The notes under the pieces are model-generated. The model did no database searches, had not been told where the DNA came from, and saw nothing but the letters and a program-made list of their open reading frames with translations. From Phycisphaerae bacterium (lineage in GTDB: Bacteria; Planctomycetota; Phycisphaerae; Phycisphaerales; SM1A02), in contig JABHZL010000115.1 in NCBI GenBank assembly GCA_018656645.1, forward strand, positions 1 to 34,856: a stretch of 34,856 nucleotides of DNA, written 5' to 3'. Positions within the stretch are counted from its first letter, which is position 1; every line of letters begins with the position of its first letter. Shown here piece by piece: positions 26,933 to 34,244 of this stretch. The translations under genes and the position numbers were made by a program.

Positions 26933-28093
26933 ATGAAAATATTACCCTTTGAATATGCAACTCGAAATCTCGGCCGCTCCCCGGTTCGTTTACTCCTTAC
27001 GGTCTTTGGAAGTGGACTGGTTGTTCTTCTTGTCATGATTGCCGGCAGTTTCATGGTAGGTATGCAGGCTACTTTAGATGTTAGTGGTTCGAATAATAAT
27101 ATTATGCTTTTAGGCGCTGGCAGTGTGGAAAGCGTTGAACGAAGTGAGGTCGGTATGGATACCGCAGGCATTGTTGCAGGAAGTATCGATGGGTTTCGTT
27201 CTCGTGCAGGAGTCGAAGGCATTTCGTCCGAAATCCATGTCCAAATGCCAATTCTCGTTGATGGTGAAGATAGGCTTATACTTATTCGTGGCATACGACC
27301 AGAGGCTTTCCTCGTACACGATCAGGTGAGTATTACTACAGGTCATGCACCTCGCAACGGTCGAAATGAACTTTTAGTTGGCAAACTTGCAGCACAAACG
27401 CTTGGCTACAATGAAGCAGTAGATGCAGTTGGTAAAAAAGTTATGCTTGATGATGATGCGTACACCATTTCAGGTGTACTCGAAGCTGGCGGTGGCATTG
27501 CTGAGGGAGAAATATGGGCGTCGCTTATCGACCTCCAAATAACAACCCAACGCGATACGCTCTCGTGCATCATTGTGTCTCTTGACCAAGCGAAAGCCAG
27601 TGATCTAGACGTATTTGCAGCGAGCCGAATTGATTTAGAGCTTGCTGCAATTTCGGAAAACGAATATTTTGCAGCCCTTTCACAATTTTATAAGCCAATC
27701 GAAATGATGGTAGTGATGACATGCATCATGATTGCTGTTGGCGGCATGCTTGGGGGATTTAATTCAACATACGCTGCGTTTGCAAGCCGTGTTAGAGAAG
27801 TCGGGACGCTGCAAACACTTGGTTATAAACGGAGCGCCATAGCTCTCTCGTTAGTTCAAGAATCAATTCTTTCTGCATCTATTGGCGCCATCATTGCATG
27901 TATGATTTCGATGCTTGTCCTCGATGGTTTTACAATGCGGTTTTCAATGGGAATATTTACTTTGTTTATGACTCCCAAAGTTGTTACACTTGGCATCGGA
28001 TCTGGTTTGATGCTAGGTATTATTGGCGCAATTGCCCCAGCCATTCGCTGTTTACGTTTACCAATCCCAGAAGCGCTTCGCGCATCAGAATAA
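26933..28093 (+). CDS. ABC transporter permease, FtsX/MacB type (second)
   Basis: The 386-residue protein has the same four-helix plan as the preceding permease: N-terminal YATRNLGRSPVRLLLTVFG, a periplasmic domain with NNNIMLLGAG, and three C-terminal helices ending in PAIRCLRLPIPEALRASE. The GTLQTLGYKRSAIALSLVQE coupling helix is typical of FtsX permeases. The two permeases differ in sequence, so the transporter is probably a heterodimer sharing the single ATPase. The lipoprotein gene starts 12 bp after its stop. Confidence 0.9.
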   Translation: MKILPFEYATRNLGRSPVRLLLTVFGSGLVVLLVMIAGSFMVGMQATLDVSGSNNNIMLLGAGSVESVERSEVGMDTAGIVAGSIDGFRSRAGVEGISSEIHVQMPILVDGEDRLILIRGIRPEAFLVHDQVSITTGHAPRNGRNELLVGKLAAQTLGYNEAVDAVGKKVMLDDDAYTISGVLEAGGGIAEGEIWASLIDLQITTQRDTLSCIIVSLDQAKASDLDVFAASRIDLELAAISENEYFAALSQFYKPIEMMVVMTCIMIAVGGMLGGFNSTYAAFASRVREVGTLQTLGYKRSAIALSLVQESILSASIGAIIACMISMLVLDGFTMRFSMGIFTLFMTPKVVTLGIGSGLMLGIIGAIAPAIRCLRLPIPEALRASE

Positions 28094-28105
28094 TAAGGAA
28101 CTCAA

Positions 28106-28678
28106 ATGAAACAAATATTCACAATTTTATTAGTAGCCACACTCAGTGCATGTGGCGGAAAAGAAGAAAGCAACGTACAGCCAACAACTGCCTCCCTAGA
28201 ATTACCTAGTTCTTTCTTTACAGAAACTCGCCCAAACGATGTTAAAGATCTTGTTGAAGTAAAGAAGACTGCAAAGAAAGGTGATGAGGTTACATTTCTT
28301 GCTCGAATCGGTGGTCGAAAAGATGCTTCATTTGTAAAAACACTCTCGATGATGATAGTTGCAGACCCGTCACTTATTTCGTGTGAACTCATGGGTGAAG
28401 AAGAACATTGTGCTACACCCGAAGACTATTGTTGTGAAGATCCAGCACTTCGTACACAGGGACTAGGCACAATTCGTTTTATGGATGAAAAAGGCGAGCC
28501 ATATTCTTTTTCAATTGAAGGCAGCCATGGGCTTGAAACTTTAAAATATGTAGTTGTCGCAGGTAATGTCGTTGACATAAACGATAAAGGGCTATTCATT
28601 GTCGATGCAAGTAAAGTTTGGGTTGGTGGAAAACCATCGTTTGGCAATAATAGACAGGGAAGTAAGGAAGGCAGCTGA
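28106..28678 (+). CDS. Lipoprotein with conserved-looking Cys cluster, last gene of the efflux block
   Basis: The 190-residue protein has a signal peptide with lipobox (LSACGG, Cys at about 16). The middle part (FLARIGGRKDASFVKTLSMM, then DPSLISCELMGEEEHC and TPEDYCCEDP) resembles a planctomycete family I remember with a TPWDYCC motif; I cannot name its function. Four close Cys (one at SCEL, one at EEHC, a CC pair) suggest metal or thiol binding. The rest is an OB-like beta domain (GTIRFMDEKGEPYSFSI, VVVAGNVVDINDKG). It is likely an extracytoplasmic partner of the ABC efflux system. The last seven or eight codons and the stop lie inside a tRNA-Lys-like sequence, so the C-terminus may have been altered by recombination. 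Confidence 0.8.
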   Translation: MKQIFTILLVATLSACGGKEESNVQPTTASLELPSSFFTETRPNDVKDLVEVKKTAKKGDEVTFLARIGGRKDASFVKTLSMMIVADPSLISCELMGEEEHCATPEDYCCEDPALRTQGLGTIRFMDEKGEPYSFSIEGSHGLETLKYVVVAGNVVDINDKGLFIVDASKVWVGGKPSFGNNRQGSKEGS

Positions 28679-28716
28679 CTCTTAATCAGCTCGGTTGCAG
28701 CCGAGTCTCTCTGTCT
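28653..28716 (+). pseudogene. Degenerate tRNA-Lys-like sequence
   Basis: A 20-bp stretch (GCAGCTGACTCTTAATCAGC, 28671-28690) is identical to the tRNA-Lys(CTT) anticodon arm at 21599-21618. Around it a 7-bp acceptor-like stem pairs GACAGGG (28653-28659) with CTCTGTC (28709-28715, one GU pair), and CTCGG/CCGAG forms a T-arm-like hairpin. The flank TCTAAAA also resembles the real tRNA's flank. The D-arm is missing and the T-loop is wrong, so it is not a working standard tRNA. Its 5' half lies inside the lipoprotein gene. Confidence 0.65.
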
Positions 28717-28845
28717 AAAATCCAGACGTCAAGCGATAGCAGGATGTTTTGTAGATCTCAACGAAGATCTGCATGCAGAAAAATATCCATTATTCGCTCA
28801 AAAACTCCTATGTAGAGAAAACCCGAACAAAACCCTATCAAGGGG

Positions 28846-28861
28846 TGACATAATGGTGTCA
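28846..28861. promoter_or_regulatory. 16-bp dyad, possible operator overlapping a -10 box
   Basis: TGACAT-AATG-GTGTCA (one T-G mismatch in the dyad) shares its half-sites and spacing with the recA-upstream dyad at 17554-17569. It lies 130 bp before the next start codon. CATAAT inside it could serve as a -10 box. Confidence 0.35.
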
Positions 28862-28916
28862 GGGCACTCCCCGATACTACTCAGGCACCGGAAGGGGTTC
28901 CATGGTGGAGAGCCCT
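28861..28916 (+). ncRNA. Candidate structured 5' leader RNA
   Basis: AGGGC-A-CTCC (28861-28870) pairs with GGAG-A-GCCCT (28907-28916), nine pairs with one A-A mismatch. An inner hairpin, CACCGGAA-GGGG-TTCC-(AT)-GGTG, lies inside. The element begins a few bases after the CATAAT box and about 75 nt before the ribosome site of the next gene. It matches no riboswitch class I know. Confidence 0.35.
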
Positions 28917-28990
28917 TCAAAGTGCAAATGCGTGAAATATCTGAAATGTCAAATAGTTTCATGGAACGTGAAGCACAGAAGGAGTAAACC

Positions 28991-29263
28991 ATGGTCATCA
29001 GAACAATAGACACGAAAGTCATTGGGCATCAATCTGCTTCTAGAGGACTCTCTATTGCAAGTAGGTTGGCAGCATCAAGGCGCGTTGGTCATTCCCCACA
29101 AGATCCACAAGAACGCCGCAGTAGAGGGTCTGTGATGCCATTGAGTCTGAGAGAGAAAGTGCAACAGGATGAACTTGCATCATTGCGACAACTGAGGTGT
29201 GACGTCAATTTACTTAATGGCGATCTCGATCATGACATCGCTATTCTCAACATCGTTGCGTGA
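28991..29263 (+). CDS. Small protein of unknown function
   Basis: AGGAG six bases before the ATG (28980-28984) is the best ribosome site in this part of the window and is the main reason to call this gene. The 90-residue product is hydrophilic and basic in its first half (SRLAASRRVGHSPQ, QERRSRGS). It ends in a predicted helical segment (SLREKVQQDELASLRQLRCD, then LLNGDLDHDIAILNIVA). No signal peptide or known domain is visible. The rRNA methyltransferase gene starts 25 bp after its stop, so the two may form an operon. A regulatory or RNA-binding role would fit its size and charge but is a guess. Confidence 0.55.
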   Translation: MVIRTIDTKVIGHQSASRGLSIASRLAASRRVGHSPQDPQERRSRGSVMPLSLREKVQQDELASLRQLRCDVNLLNGDLDHDIAILNIVA

Positions 29264-29288
29264 GTACTTGCCCCTAGATTAGACAATT

Positions 29289-30314
29289 ATGATTGGATGC
29301 CCTTACACTTCATCTTCTCAAATGGATGAATTGAAGGACAATGTAGAGCACGCCATTCAGCAAGTGGAAGAGTTATTACCCGCTGAAGCGATAGAGCGAT
29401 TTCGTCTCATTTTAAATAGTGAAGATTACCTTGCTACATTGCGAAGTTTCTCTCAACCTAAACCAGTTGTATTTCGAGTGAACACGCTTCGCTCAACGAT
29501 CGAGGAAGTGTTAGAAGAAATTGAATCTGCCGGGTTAGTTGTTTCATCAATCCCATGGTGCCCACTAGGGTATAAGTTAGAGAGCGGAACAATTCGTGAT
29601 TTACAAGCACTTCGATGTGCTAAAGATGGGTGGATCTACATCCAAGCAGCATCAAGCATGGCTGCTGCACACGCGATGCAACTCAAAGAGGGTATGAGTG
29701 TGCTTGATATGTGCGCAGCGCCTGGAAGTAAAACATCTCAGCTAGCAGCAGCACTAAACAATACCGGAATCATGGTAGCGAATGATCGAAGCAAAAAAAG
29801 ACTGTATCGGTTGAGAGAAATTTTACAGTGGCAAAATGTGATAAACGTTGAAGTTCTATGCGGAAGTGGAGAGAGGTTGGGCAAATCACATGCAGATTGT
29901 TTCGACCGTGTTCTTGTGGATGTCCCATGTAGCGGGGAAGGGCGATTTAGATTGGATAGGCCAATTCGCATAGAAAAGTGGAATGTTCAGGCAATTCGGC
30001 GGCTTGCAAAATTACAAGAGCAGTTGTTAATAGCTGCACTTCGATGCGTTAAAGTTGGAGGAAAGGTAGTGTACTCCACGTGCACGTTTGCCCCAGAAGA
30101 AAACGAATGTGTTTTGGATCGTGTACTAACACGTCATTCTATTGCGGCAAAAGTTCTGCCGTTTCCAAAAGAACTGGTACCAACTTCTTCAAGAACATCA
30201 CTTACAGAGTGGAAGGGAAAAAAGTTTGTACATGATCTAAGCGGCGCAATTCGCATTGTTCCAGACAAGAACACGACAGGTTTTTTTGTTGCTGTGCTCG
30301 AACGCGAACACTGA
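29289..30314 (+). CDS. RNA (cytosine-5) methyltransferase, RsmB/NOP2/Sun family
   Basis: The 341-residue protein has an N-terminal PUA-like/helical part (PVVFRVNTLRSTIEEV) and the SAM-binding motif LDMCAAPGSKTSQLAA. DVPCSGEGRFRLD contains the release Cys, and YSTCTFAPEENE the nucleophilic Cys. These enzymes methylate C5 of cytosine in rRNA or tRNA. It lacks the NusB-like N-terminal domain of RsmB and the long C-terminal extension of RsmF, so the target site cannot be named. The start is ATG 29289; an ATG at 29322 is also possible, and neither has a clear ribosome site. It converges on the WYL regulator gene. Confidence 0.9.
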   Translation: MIGCPYTSSSQMDELKDNVEHAIQQVEELLPAEAIERFRLILNSEDYLATLRSFSQPKPVVFRVNTLRSTIEEVLEEIESAGLVVSSIPWCPLGYKLESGTIRDLQALRCAKDGWIYIQAASSMAAAHAMQLKEGMSVLDMCAAPGSKTSQLAAALNNTGIMVANDRSKKRLYRLREILQWQNVINVEVLCGSGERLGKSHADCFDRVLVDVPCSGEGRFRLDRPIRIEKWNVQAIRRLAKLQEQLLIAALRCVKVGGKVVYSTCTFAPEENECVLDRVLTRHSIAAKVLPFPKELVPTSSRTSLTEWKGKKFVHDLSGAIRIVPDKNTTGFFVAVLEREH

Positions 30315-30361
30315 ATTTGACATACAAGTTGCAGTCAATGAAGAGTGTCCCCCGATCTCAT

Positions 30362-30391
30362 AAAAAAGTAACGGGTTTCAGAGAGTAACCC
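30362..30391 (-). terminator. Weak terminator candidate of the WYL regulator gene
   Basis: Read on the minus strand, GGGTT pairs with AACCC around a 9-nt loop, just after the stop codon, with six T five bases later. Confidence 0.35.
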
Positions 30392-31366
30392 TTATGCGTA
30401 TCGTTCAGCCATCTCTTTTGTAAGTGACGAAACTTTATCTACCAGTTCTGGTGGTTTTATTACTTTGCAACTTGGTCCCATCCCAAGAATCCACCAGACA
30501 ATTTCATCAAGTCCAGAAACAGTACACCTAAAGGTGCATGATTCATCATCGTGCCATTCAATGTCCTGTGTGGCATGCCATTGTGTATCGCTGATGGTGA
30601 ATGAAAATGGATGGTCGAACTTAATTTCAACCTCAAAATCTTTTGGTCCAGGAATCATTTGCCACGCATTACCGAGATGTTTTTCAAGTGTAAATGAAGG
30701 GGGGACTTCTGTAGAGTGATTTGTTATTTCCATTTTTAAAAACCGGCTAAGTTTAAGCGTCCGAATAGCATCTCTGTTTTCATGGAAACCAACAATGTAC
30801 CACGCTCTTTTACCAAAGAATAAAGCGTAAGGGTGAAACAAGAAAACTTCATCATCATTTCCGCTACCAATACTCTCATACTTACATTCGATTATCTTTT
30901 TCTTGAGAAGTGCGCGTTGCGCGGTGTCATAAATGTCACCATATCCCTCTTCATCCATTGTTGGCGTAGTCCGCAACTGCATTGTTTGCAGACGTTCAGT
31001 GAGTTCTTCACGAACAGCGAGCGGTAACTGGGATTGGATTTTATGAATAGCCATTGATGCAGGTCGAATAAATGGGATTGCACCACTGTCTGCTAAAGTT
31101 TCGCAAAGTGCTGACATGGCTAGTGCTTCTTCAATGGTCAACCTCACGGGGGGCATAAAGTAAGTACCGTTAATTGTGTACCCCTTACTTCCTCCATCAG
31201 TTTCAATTGGAATGCCAAGTTCCTTAATTTGTTTGATGTCGCGAAAGATAGTTCGCTCTGCGGTATTGAATTCCTTTGCGAGTGCTTCTGCAGTCCAACC
31301 TCGTTGTGTTTGAACAAGTGTAATGATTTGCATCAATCTGTGAACTTTTGTGTATTTAACTGGCAT
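30392..31366 (-). CDS. HTH/WYL-domain transcriptional regulator (YafY-like)
   Basis: The 324-residue protein has an N-terminal winged helix-turn-helix (about residues 5-60: RLMQIITLVQTQRGWTAEAL, NTAERTIFRDIKQI). A GYTINGTYFMPPVRLT linker follows, then a WYL domain (about 145-230) whose core reads HPYALFFGKRAWYIVGFH, with WYI in place of WYL. The C-terminal WCX part ends IVWWILGMGPSCKVI. Such proteins sense nucleic acid or small ligands and often control DNA-repair or defence genes. Here no such target is adjacent. It stands alone between convergent and same-strand genes; TATACA just before the ATG may be a -10 box of a near-leaderless transcript. Confidence 0.92.
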   Translation of the reverse strand: MPVKYTKVHRLMQIITLVQTQRGWTAEALAKEFNTAERTIFRDIKQIKELGIPIETDGGSKGYTINGTYFMPPVRLTIEEALAMSALCETLADSGAIPFIRPASMAIHKIQSQLPLAVREELTERLQTMQLRTTPTMDEEGYGDIYDTAQRALLKKKIIECKYESIGSGNDDEVFLFHPYALFFGKRAWYIVGFHENRDAIRTLKLSRFLKMEITNHSTEVPPSFTLEKHLGNAWQMIPGPKDFEVEIKFDHPFSFTISDTQWHATQDIEWHDDESCTFRCTVSGLDEIVWWILGMGPSCKVIKPPELVDKVSSLTKEMAERYA

Positions 31367-31406
31367 CTGTATAGCGTAGCAGCCTTTGCATCTCTACTCC
31401 GTAAAA

Positions 31407-31439
31407 TTGCAGGGCACAGTTTTTGGCTGTGCCCTGCAA
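31407..31439 (-). terminator. Terminator of the HTH/TPR and PEP-CTERM-like operon
   Basis: A perfect 13-bp stem (TTGCAGGGCACAG / CTGTGCCCTGCAA) lies 5 bp after the stop of the PEP-CTERM-like gene. On the minus strand it is followed by TTTT. Confidence 0.8.
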
Positions 31440-31444
31440 GAGGG

Positions 31445-31885
31445 TTATTCGACTCTGCGACGTTTTTTCAAAAATCCAAGAGCGAACAGAACGGATGCTG
31501 GGGGAGCTGGAATAGAACCGTTCAGGGGCGGACTAGATAATGCAGAGTCATTAAGTACGCTCTTTGGAAGCTCCACATGTGTAGACCAATCAGATTTTAT
31601 ATTTGGAAAATTACCAGTATTATCCTTTTTTTCAAAGTATGTAAGTGAGAATAAATCTTCTTTAGTTGGCATTGGGTTCTTTGTGAATTTTTCGTTTGTC
31701 CAAACAGGTCCGCCCCACATTGCGGAATCGCGTTTTGGTGCAGGGTCTTGGCCAGTGTGACCAAAAAGTGTAAGTTTTATTGTGTTTTCATTTCCAATAT
31801 CTGGATCCGCAATATCTGCTCTTGTTTCAGAACTGATAAATACAATCGCTATAATTGAGATAAAAATAAATTTCATTGTTGTCAT
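31445..31885 (-). CDS. Small secreted protein with PEP-CTERM-like sorting signal
   Basis: The start at 31885 is set by AGGAGG five bases upstream; it gives 146 residues beginning MTTMKFIFISIIAIVFISS, a signal peptide. The mature part is hydrophilic (HTGQDPAPKRDSAMWGGPVW) with no known domain. The C-terminus reads IPAPPASVLFALGFLKKRRR: a PAP-type motif, a short hydrophobic helix and a basic tail, the layout of PEP-CTERM proteins processed by exosortase. It follows the HTH/TPR-like gene by 11 bp, its ribosome site touching that gene's stop, and a strong terminator closes the pair. No exosortase lies in the window. Confidence 0.8.
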   Translation of the reverse strand: MTTMKFIFISIIAIVFISSETRADIADPDIGNENTIKLTLFGHTGQDPAPKRDSAMWGGPVWTNEKFTKNPMPTKEDLFSLTYFEKKDNTGNFPNIKSDWSTHVELPKSVLNDSALSSPPLNGSIPAPPASVLFALGFLKKRRRVE

Positions 31886-31896
31886 GCTGAACCTCC

Positions 31897-33147
31897 TCAC
31901 GATTCTTCTACAACATTGCCGGTATTCAAAAGTGACCAGCCAGTTTCTTTGAATTGTGGAAAACGCCCCATTGTTCCTGTGATAAGACGGATGTCATCTC
32001 TATCTATGACAACAGGAATGTCTTGACCTGTCCATCCAATTAGTCGGTTTCTTCCTTCGAATTGCATAGAGAAAACTCGTTCTCGCATTGCCCAATGATC
32101 GAGACGATCGGCAATTTCATCAGCTTTGTTCGTAAATAACGCCATGTATCGTTGTAGATCTTTTTCATCAGAGATATGACGAAGAACGATGTTGCAACCA
32201 AAGATACACCACCAACCATAACTCTCAAGCCAGTCGCCTTTTTTAATTTTATTGACATCAACTACCGGAGTAAGCCCGTCAACAATTCGTGCCAATGCTT
32301 CTCTTGCATCATGTCGTCCAAGAATAACATCAACTTCTATTAGACCGCCACGGCACGTATTTGCAATTCCACCAAAAGAATCATGAACATTACGTGCAAC
32401 CGATTCATAAAGGTCAGCAGCATTGCTTAATGATCTGCGTGAACTTTCTGCATGGCAAACTGCATTTTCAGGGTCAATGTCAAGCATTCGTCGTTGAGAT
32501 TGTCCAAGTACAAACCAAGCATGTGCTTGGGCAACAAGGTCTCTATTTGTTTTTGGGGCAAACTCTTTGTACACATCGACAACACGTTGTGCCATCCCTT
32601 GCGCTTCATCAAGCTCCCAAAGGGTGTAATGCGCGTTTGCAGCAGTCGTTTGCAAAAGTAACCGAAGACTTGTAGAGATTGGATGTTCACGCAATCCTGC
32701 TTGTGCTGAACTTAACACCTTGCTGAATCGTCCAAGTCCATCATATCCACCCGCAAGTCGGTTGAACGACCTTGCTCTTTCCTCACTGGTCTTCGCAACA
32801 CGCAGCGAAGTTTGCGAAGTTTCAATCATTTTCTTGTATTCTCCACTTCTATGGAATTGCTTTGATTTTTCATCAAGTTTTTCAAAAGAAGTTCTTGGAT
32901 GCTTTTTCACGACTTTTTCTTCACCTTCACAAAGCCATTTTGCAACTTCGTCAACCGTCCAATCGAGCATCTCTGCAATAAACATAACAAGTTCGATTTT
33001 TGGTGAACCACTTGCTGGCACAAGTTTTGTCGGGTCACGTCCTAACAGTTGTGCAAGTTCACGGCGTGTTTTTCCGCGATAAGTTTGCGCTAATTCAAGC
33101 AGCTGTTCGAGCCGACTCTTCCGTAATTTGATTCCGATTTCTGTCAT
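31897..33147 (-). CDS. HTH N-terminus with TPR-like helical repeats, unknown function
   Basis: I start at 33147 because AGGAG lies seven bases upstream; this gives 416 residues, while an ATG at 33201 has only a weak site. The first 75 or so residues (ELAQLLGRDPTKLVPASGSP, ...DWTVDEVAKWL) look like an XRE-type DNA-binding domain. The rest is a run of amphipathic helices resembling TPR repeats (ARSFNRLAGGYDGLGRFSKV, AHAWFVLGQSQRR). The layout recalls regulators that bind a peptide or protein through TPRs and DNA through the HTH, but I recognise no family. It is co-transcribed with the PEP-CTERM-like gene. Confidence 0.75.
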   Translation of the reverse strand: MTEIGIKLRKSRLEQLLELAQTYRGKTRRELAQLLGRDPTKLVPASGSPKIELVMFIAEMLDWTVDEVAKWLCEGEEKVVKKHPRTSFEKLDEKSKQFHRSGEYKKMIETSQTSLRVAKTSEERARSFNRLAGGYDGLGRFSKVLSSAQAGLREHPISTSLRLLLQTTAANAHYTLWELDEAQGMAQRVVDVYKEFAPKTNRDLVAQAHAWFVLGQSQRRMLDIDPENAVCHAESSRRSLSNAADLYESVARNVHDSFGGIANTCRGGLIEVDVILGRHDAREALARIVDGLTPVVDVNKIKKGDWLESYGWWCIFGCNIVLRHISDEKDLQRYMALFTNKADEIADRLDHWAMRERVFSMQFEGRNRLIGWTGQDIPVVIDRDDIRLITGTMGRFPQFKETGWSLLNTGNVVEES

Positions 33148-33497
33148 TGTTCTCTCCTGATCTTCTCTTTGATCAAGTTTCGATTGGGCTGATTTTGTCA
33201 TCCGCGATGACTATTGCACTCAAAGTGCAGTCCACCACCAACCCCAGCAATTGAGAACGCTACACGAAGATTTTCCCATTCCGCCGAAAAATCGCCTTTT
33301 TTCTTGAAAGTTTTTTTTGGCGTTGCTACGCCAAAAGGCGTTGATCAGAATTGTGGTAACTATTTGCAGTGTTGGTCAATTTGTGGGTTACAAAACCGAC
33401 ATGCAAGCCGGTGGTCGGCTTGTGGTGGCAGTGTAAGTTGTGACTTAAAAAAGAGTTACAACATAATGTGCATGTTGCACAAATGAAGGAATCGATT
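33148..33497. other. Divergent intergenic region with hairpins
   Basis: No convincing gene is seen between the divergent starts. It contains a perfect 9-bp hairpin TTTTGGCGT-TGCT-ACGCCAAAA (33315-33336) and a 7-bp hairpin CAAGCCG-GTGGT-CGGCTTG (33404-33422). Neither is followed by a T-run, so they are not standard terminators. Confidence 0.5.
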
Positions 33498-34232
33498 ATG
33501 TTTGCATGGAAAAGCATGGTAATGGGCTTGTGTCTGATGACCTCAGTGTGTGTTCTCCCAGCTTGTCAGAACGGGGGAACAATTCATGGCGTTTTTGAAA
33601 ATCCATTGATGAGAATCACGATTGATGTGCAATTATACCCAATCGGAGTACCAGAAAATCTTGATCTCGATGTGCTGAAACCAAAAGGGTTTGTATTTGA
33701 TGGAAAGCAATACAATTATTACCCAAGTTTTGGTGGAGTAGTTGATCCAGAATCTGGCCAACTATATCAACTTGACGATCCTAGTTGGGAAAAATTTGAA
33801 CGACTATTTAAAACGAATAACAACGGTGGTCTAGATGGTAATCGGATGAGTTCAATAATTGAAACAAAAGGTACAGGGCACATTACACCAATGTTGGATG
33901 AAGTAATTGATCCTTCAATGGCAGAAATATCAATTTCTCTGTCAGGTACTGGAGATATGGTTTTGCCATTTTGGGATATTGAACGGTGGCCATCGCTTCA
34001 TAGAAATTTGTTTATCTTTCCTGACGGTATTGAAGGTTCAGCAGACCTCATTAATCTAGAAGTCTCTGGTGATGCTTGTGATGTTTTTGGTTACCTCGTT
34101 GAATTCGGATTACTTGAGATGAATACAGCAATGAATGAATCTCGCTGGGTTGCTGTTGTAGATGAGTCAAATGAATTCGTTGATTTCTTTGTTGAAGACA
34201 TTCTATTGACAACGATTGAACTACCGCATTAA
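33498..34232 (+). CDS. Lipoprotein of unknown function
   Basis: The ATG at 33498 follows AAGGA by eight bases and starts a signal peptide with lipobox (VCVLPAC, Cys at about 23), giving 244 residues; two earlier in-frame ATGs (33468, 33483) lack a site. The mature protein is acidic and beta-rich (ITIDVQLYPIGVPENLDLDV) and is followed by YNYYPSFGGVVDPESGQLYQ. No motif or family is recognised. The next gene, also exported, starts 12 bp after its stop, so the two are probably an operon and may act together outside the cytoplasm. Confidence 0.7.
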   Translation: MFAWKSMVMGLCLMTSVCVLPACQNGGTIHGVFENPLMRITIDVQLYPIGVPENLDLDVLKPKGFVFDGKQYNYYPSFGGVVDPESGQLYQLDDPSWEKFERLFKTNNNGGLDGNRMSSIIETKGTGHITPMLDEVIDPSMAEISISLSGTGDMVLPFWDIERWPSLHRNLFIFPDGIEGSADLINLEVSGDACDVFGYLVEFGLLEMNTAMNESRWVAVVDESNEFVDFFVEDILLTTIELPH

Positions 34233-34244
34233 GGGTTCCAACGA

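Larger units (their letters stand above)
28717..28990. other. Non-coding stretch between the efflux block and a small gene
   Basis: I see no gene here. It contains an AGATCT...AGATCT hairpin near 28753-28770, a TGACAT-AATG-GTGTCA dyad with a CATAAT box, and a candidate structured leader ahead of the small ORF at 28991. Confidence 0.5.

Noticed and set aside
26755-27294. Minus-strand frame of 179 codons across the two permease genes
   Set aside because: It spans two recognised coding regions on the other strand and carries Ser/Thr/Pro-rich shadow text.
28653-28716. Functional second tRNA-Lys
   Set aside because: The D-arm is absent, the T-loop is six bases with the wrong sequence, and the anticodon and T-like stems compete for one base.
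33315-33336. Hairpin as a terminator
   Set aside because: The T-run precedes the stem on the plus strand and no T-run follows on either strand.
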